Origin: Chloroflexota bacterium
GTDB taxonomy: Bacteria > Chloroflexota > Anaerolineae > UBA4142
Length of the DNA: 13,727 nucleotides
Direction of reading: 5' to 3'
Assembly: GCA_023380675.1 (NCBI GenBank)
Contig: JAMCRS010000300.1
Span: 1-13,727 of the forward strand
Part shown: one piece after another, positions 12,531 through 13,727 of the stretch
Position numbering within the stretch: position 1 is the first letter of the stretch
Layout: every line of letters starts with the position of its first letter
Made by a program: the position numbers and the translations under genes
Notes under the pieces: generated by a model
What the model was told of the DNA's origin: nothing
The model's input: only the letters and a program-made list of their open reading frames with translations
Database searches by the model: none

Positions 12531-13727
12531 GTCAGTCCGTATTCCAATGGAATCGTCATTTCTCGCTTCAAGTACCGGCCGAGCCCCCTGGGACCGACGT
12601 AGGCACCGTTGGCGGAGAGAACTTGGCCCTTGGAGAGCGTCAACACCGGGTAACCCCTTAGAATGAAACCCTCATAGGGTGTATAGTCGACGCGCTCGTG
12701 CAGGCGCTCACGCGTCAGGTGGACTTTAACATCCGGGTCGAAAACCACGATGTCGGCATCTGAGCCAACCGCCAACGAGCCTTTGCGTGGATAGAGTCCG
12801 AAGAGCATCGCCGGCGCGGTGCTGCACACTTGAACCCAGCGATTGACGGAAAGGCGGTTCTCGCAAACTCCGGACGAGTACAGCAACGCGAGGCGTGTCT
12901 CGATACCGGGCAAGCCGGAAGGGATCTCGGAAAAACGATCACGCCCCAGTTCTTTCTGTCCGCGAAAGTTGAAAGGACAGTGGTCCGTGCCGACGGACTG
13001 CAGGGTTCCGCGGGCCAAGGCTTGCCAGAGAGCCGCGTTGTCGTGCGTCTTGCGCAGCGGCGGGGAACAGACGTATTTTGCCCCTTCAAACTCCGGCCGA
13101 GTGTACTCGGCGTCGGTCAAGAGCAAATAGTGCGGACAGGTCTCGCCATACACGATCTGGCCCCGATCGCGGGCACGCGCGATCGCGTCGACACCGCGTT
13201 CGGTAGACACGTGCACGAAATAGATGCGAGCGCCGGCGATCTGCGCAAGCGACGAGACGCGCTCGATCGCCTCACTTTCCGCGGCGGCGGGGCGGCTGCG
13301 CGGATGACCGGCTGGAGACGTTGGCCCTGCCGATAGTAACCTCTGTGTGAGCCATTGAATGATCGCGTCGTTCTCTGCATGTGTCAGTATCAAGCCGCCG
13401 GCGTTAGCCACCGCGTGCATAACCCTGAGCAGTCCTTCGTCGTCCAGACGCAGTCCCGGATAGGTCGTATAGGTCTTGAAGGAGGTGATTCCTGCATCCA
13501 TGACCGCCGGAATCTGCCCGAGGACTAGGTCGTCGGAAGACCCGAGCGTCATGTGCAGCCCATAGTCGATCGCGGCCTTGCCTTCGGCCGGCTCCCGTCG
13601 GGCTCGATAAGCGTCGAGCAGTCGCTCGCCAGACTGCGGTTCGACAAAATCGATCAAGGTCGTCGTTCCGCCGCACGCGGCGGCAATCGTTCCCGTCTCC
13701 CAATCGTCGCTTGATACTGACACATGC
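12527..13727 (-). CDS. hyuA: D-hydantoinase/dihydropyrimidinase (HyuA-like), 5' partial
   Basis: About 400 residues of a cyclic-amide hydrolase of the dihydropyrimidinase/hydantoinase family, which open hydantoin- or dihydropyrimidine-type rings to ureido acids with a binuclear metal centre. Landmarks: VSSDDWETGTIAAACGGTTT near the visible start, ITSFKTY with the lysine that is carboxylated to bridge the metals, LTHAEN and YFVHVSTERG with metal-binding histidines, ETCPHYL, and GTDHCPFNFRGQKELG with the metal-binding Asp. The frame is open to the window edge, and the N-terminal strand with the DxHxH metal motif lies outside, so the GTG at 13723 is not the true start. Full-length relatives have about 460 residues. 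It ends in an ATGA overlap with the SsnA-like gene. Exact substrate (hydantoin, dihydropyrimidine or a purine-derived ring) cannot be decided. Confidence 0.92.
   Translation of the reverse strand, partial: HVSVSSDDWETGTIAAACGGTTTLIDFVEPQSGERLLDAYRARREPAEGKAAIDYGLHMTLGSSDDLVLGQIPAVMDAGITSFKTYTTYPGLRLDDEGLLRVMHAVANAGGLILTHAENDAIIQWLTQRLLSAGPTSPAGHPRSRPAAAESEAIERVSSLAQIAGARIYFVHVSTERGVDAIARARDRGQIVYGETCPHYLLLTDAEYTRPEFEGAKYVCSPPLRKTHDNAALWQALARGTLQSVGTDHCPFNFRGQKELGRDRFSEIPSGLPGIETRLALLYSSGVCENRLSVNRWVQVCSTAPAMLFGLYPRKGSLAVGSDADIVVFDPDVKVHLTRERLHERVDYTPYEGFILRGYPVLTLSKGQVLSANGAYVGPRGLGRYLKREMTIPLEYGLT

Noticed and set aside
13721..13723. GTG at 13723 as the start of the hydantoinase
   Set aside because: The frame is open past it to the window edge, and a start here would remove the DxHxH metal-binding strand that all active family members need.
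1..13727. Insertion sequences, attachment sites, CRISPR arrays, tRNA or rRNA genes
   Set aside because: No transposase motifs, terminal inverted repeats, regularly spaced direct repeats or cloverleaf-type sequences were seen on either strand.

Overview
The window is GC-rich DNA (roughly 60% by eye) with dense bacterial coding. It carries eleven protein genes, no RNA genes, no mobile elements and no CRISPR. A membrane chemoreceptor, G-starting Shine-Dalgarno sites and Mo/W-pterin enzymes suggest a free-living GC-rich Gram-negative, most likely proteobacterial. I cannot place it more precisely.

Layout: (1) At the left edge, on the + strand, is the 3' part of a methyl-accepting chemotaxis protein (1-1601). 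(2) It converges on a block of ten minus-strand genes, transcribed from right to left, that fills the rest of the window. A perfect 15-bp GC-rich hairpin sits between the converging ends. (3) The right end holds a 5'-truncated hydantoinase/dihydropyrimidinase (HyuA-like), then an SsnA-like amidohydrolase, then a knotted YgeW-like carbamoyltransferase. (4) After a terminator-like hairpin come the three subunits of a xanthine-dehydrogenase-family molybdenum hydroxylase in the order FAD, 2Fe-2S, Mo. (5) After a 133-base gap comes a tightly overlapped trio: an aldehyde:ferredoxin-oxidoreductase (AOR) family W/Mo-pterin enzyme, a MoaD/ThiS-like ubiquitin-fold protein, and a PreA-like FMN/2x[4Fe-4S] oxidoreductase. 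After 51 bases follows a MeTr/MtrH-type methyltetrahydrofolate methyltransferase.

How the genes may work together: HyuA, SsnA, YgeW and a molybdenum hydroxylase are the same families that sit together in the E. coli yge/ygf region and in related anaerobic purine-degradation clusters of gut bacteria. The likely theme is therefore oxidation and ring opening of a purine- or hydantoin-like N-heterocycle, with carbamoyl recovery by the YgeW-like enzyme. The second half is less familiar: an AOR enzyme, a MoaD-like protein with a non-terminal diglycine, a PreA-like reductase that seems to have lost its pyrimidine-binding asparagines, and a methyl-THF methyltransferase with no corrinoid protein in sight. 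It may supply a low-potential redox step and a one-carbon outlet for the same pathway, or be a separate uncharacterised system. That link is inference from gene order only.

The oddities most worth following are the AOR/MoaD/PreA-like/MeTr cassette, a His-to-Gln change at a normally catalytic position of the SsnA-like hydrolase, the extended tail of the MoaD-like protein that also encodes the next gene's ribosome binding site, and a terminator hairpin whose U-tract abuts the ribosome binding site of the FAD subunit. No stretch longer than 300 bases lacks a gene; the gaps are 1602-1758, 2620-2670, 6128-6260 and 9981-10109.
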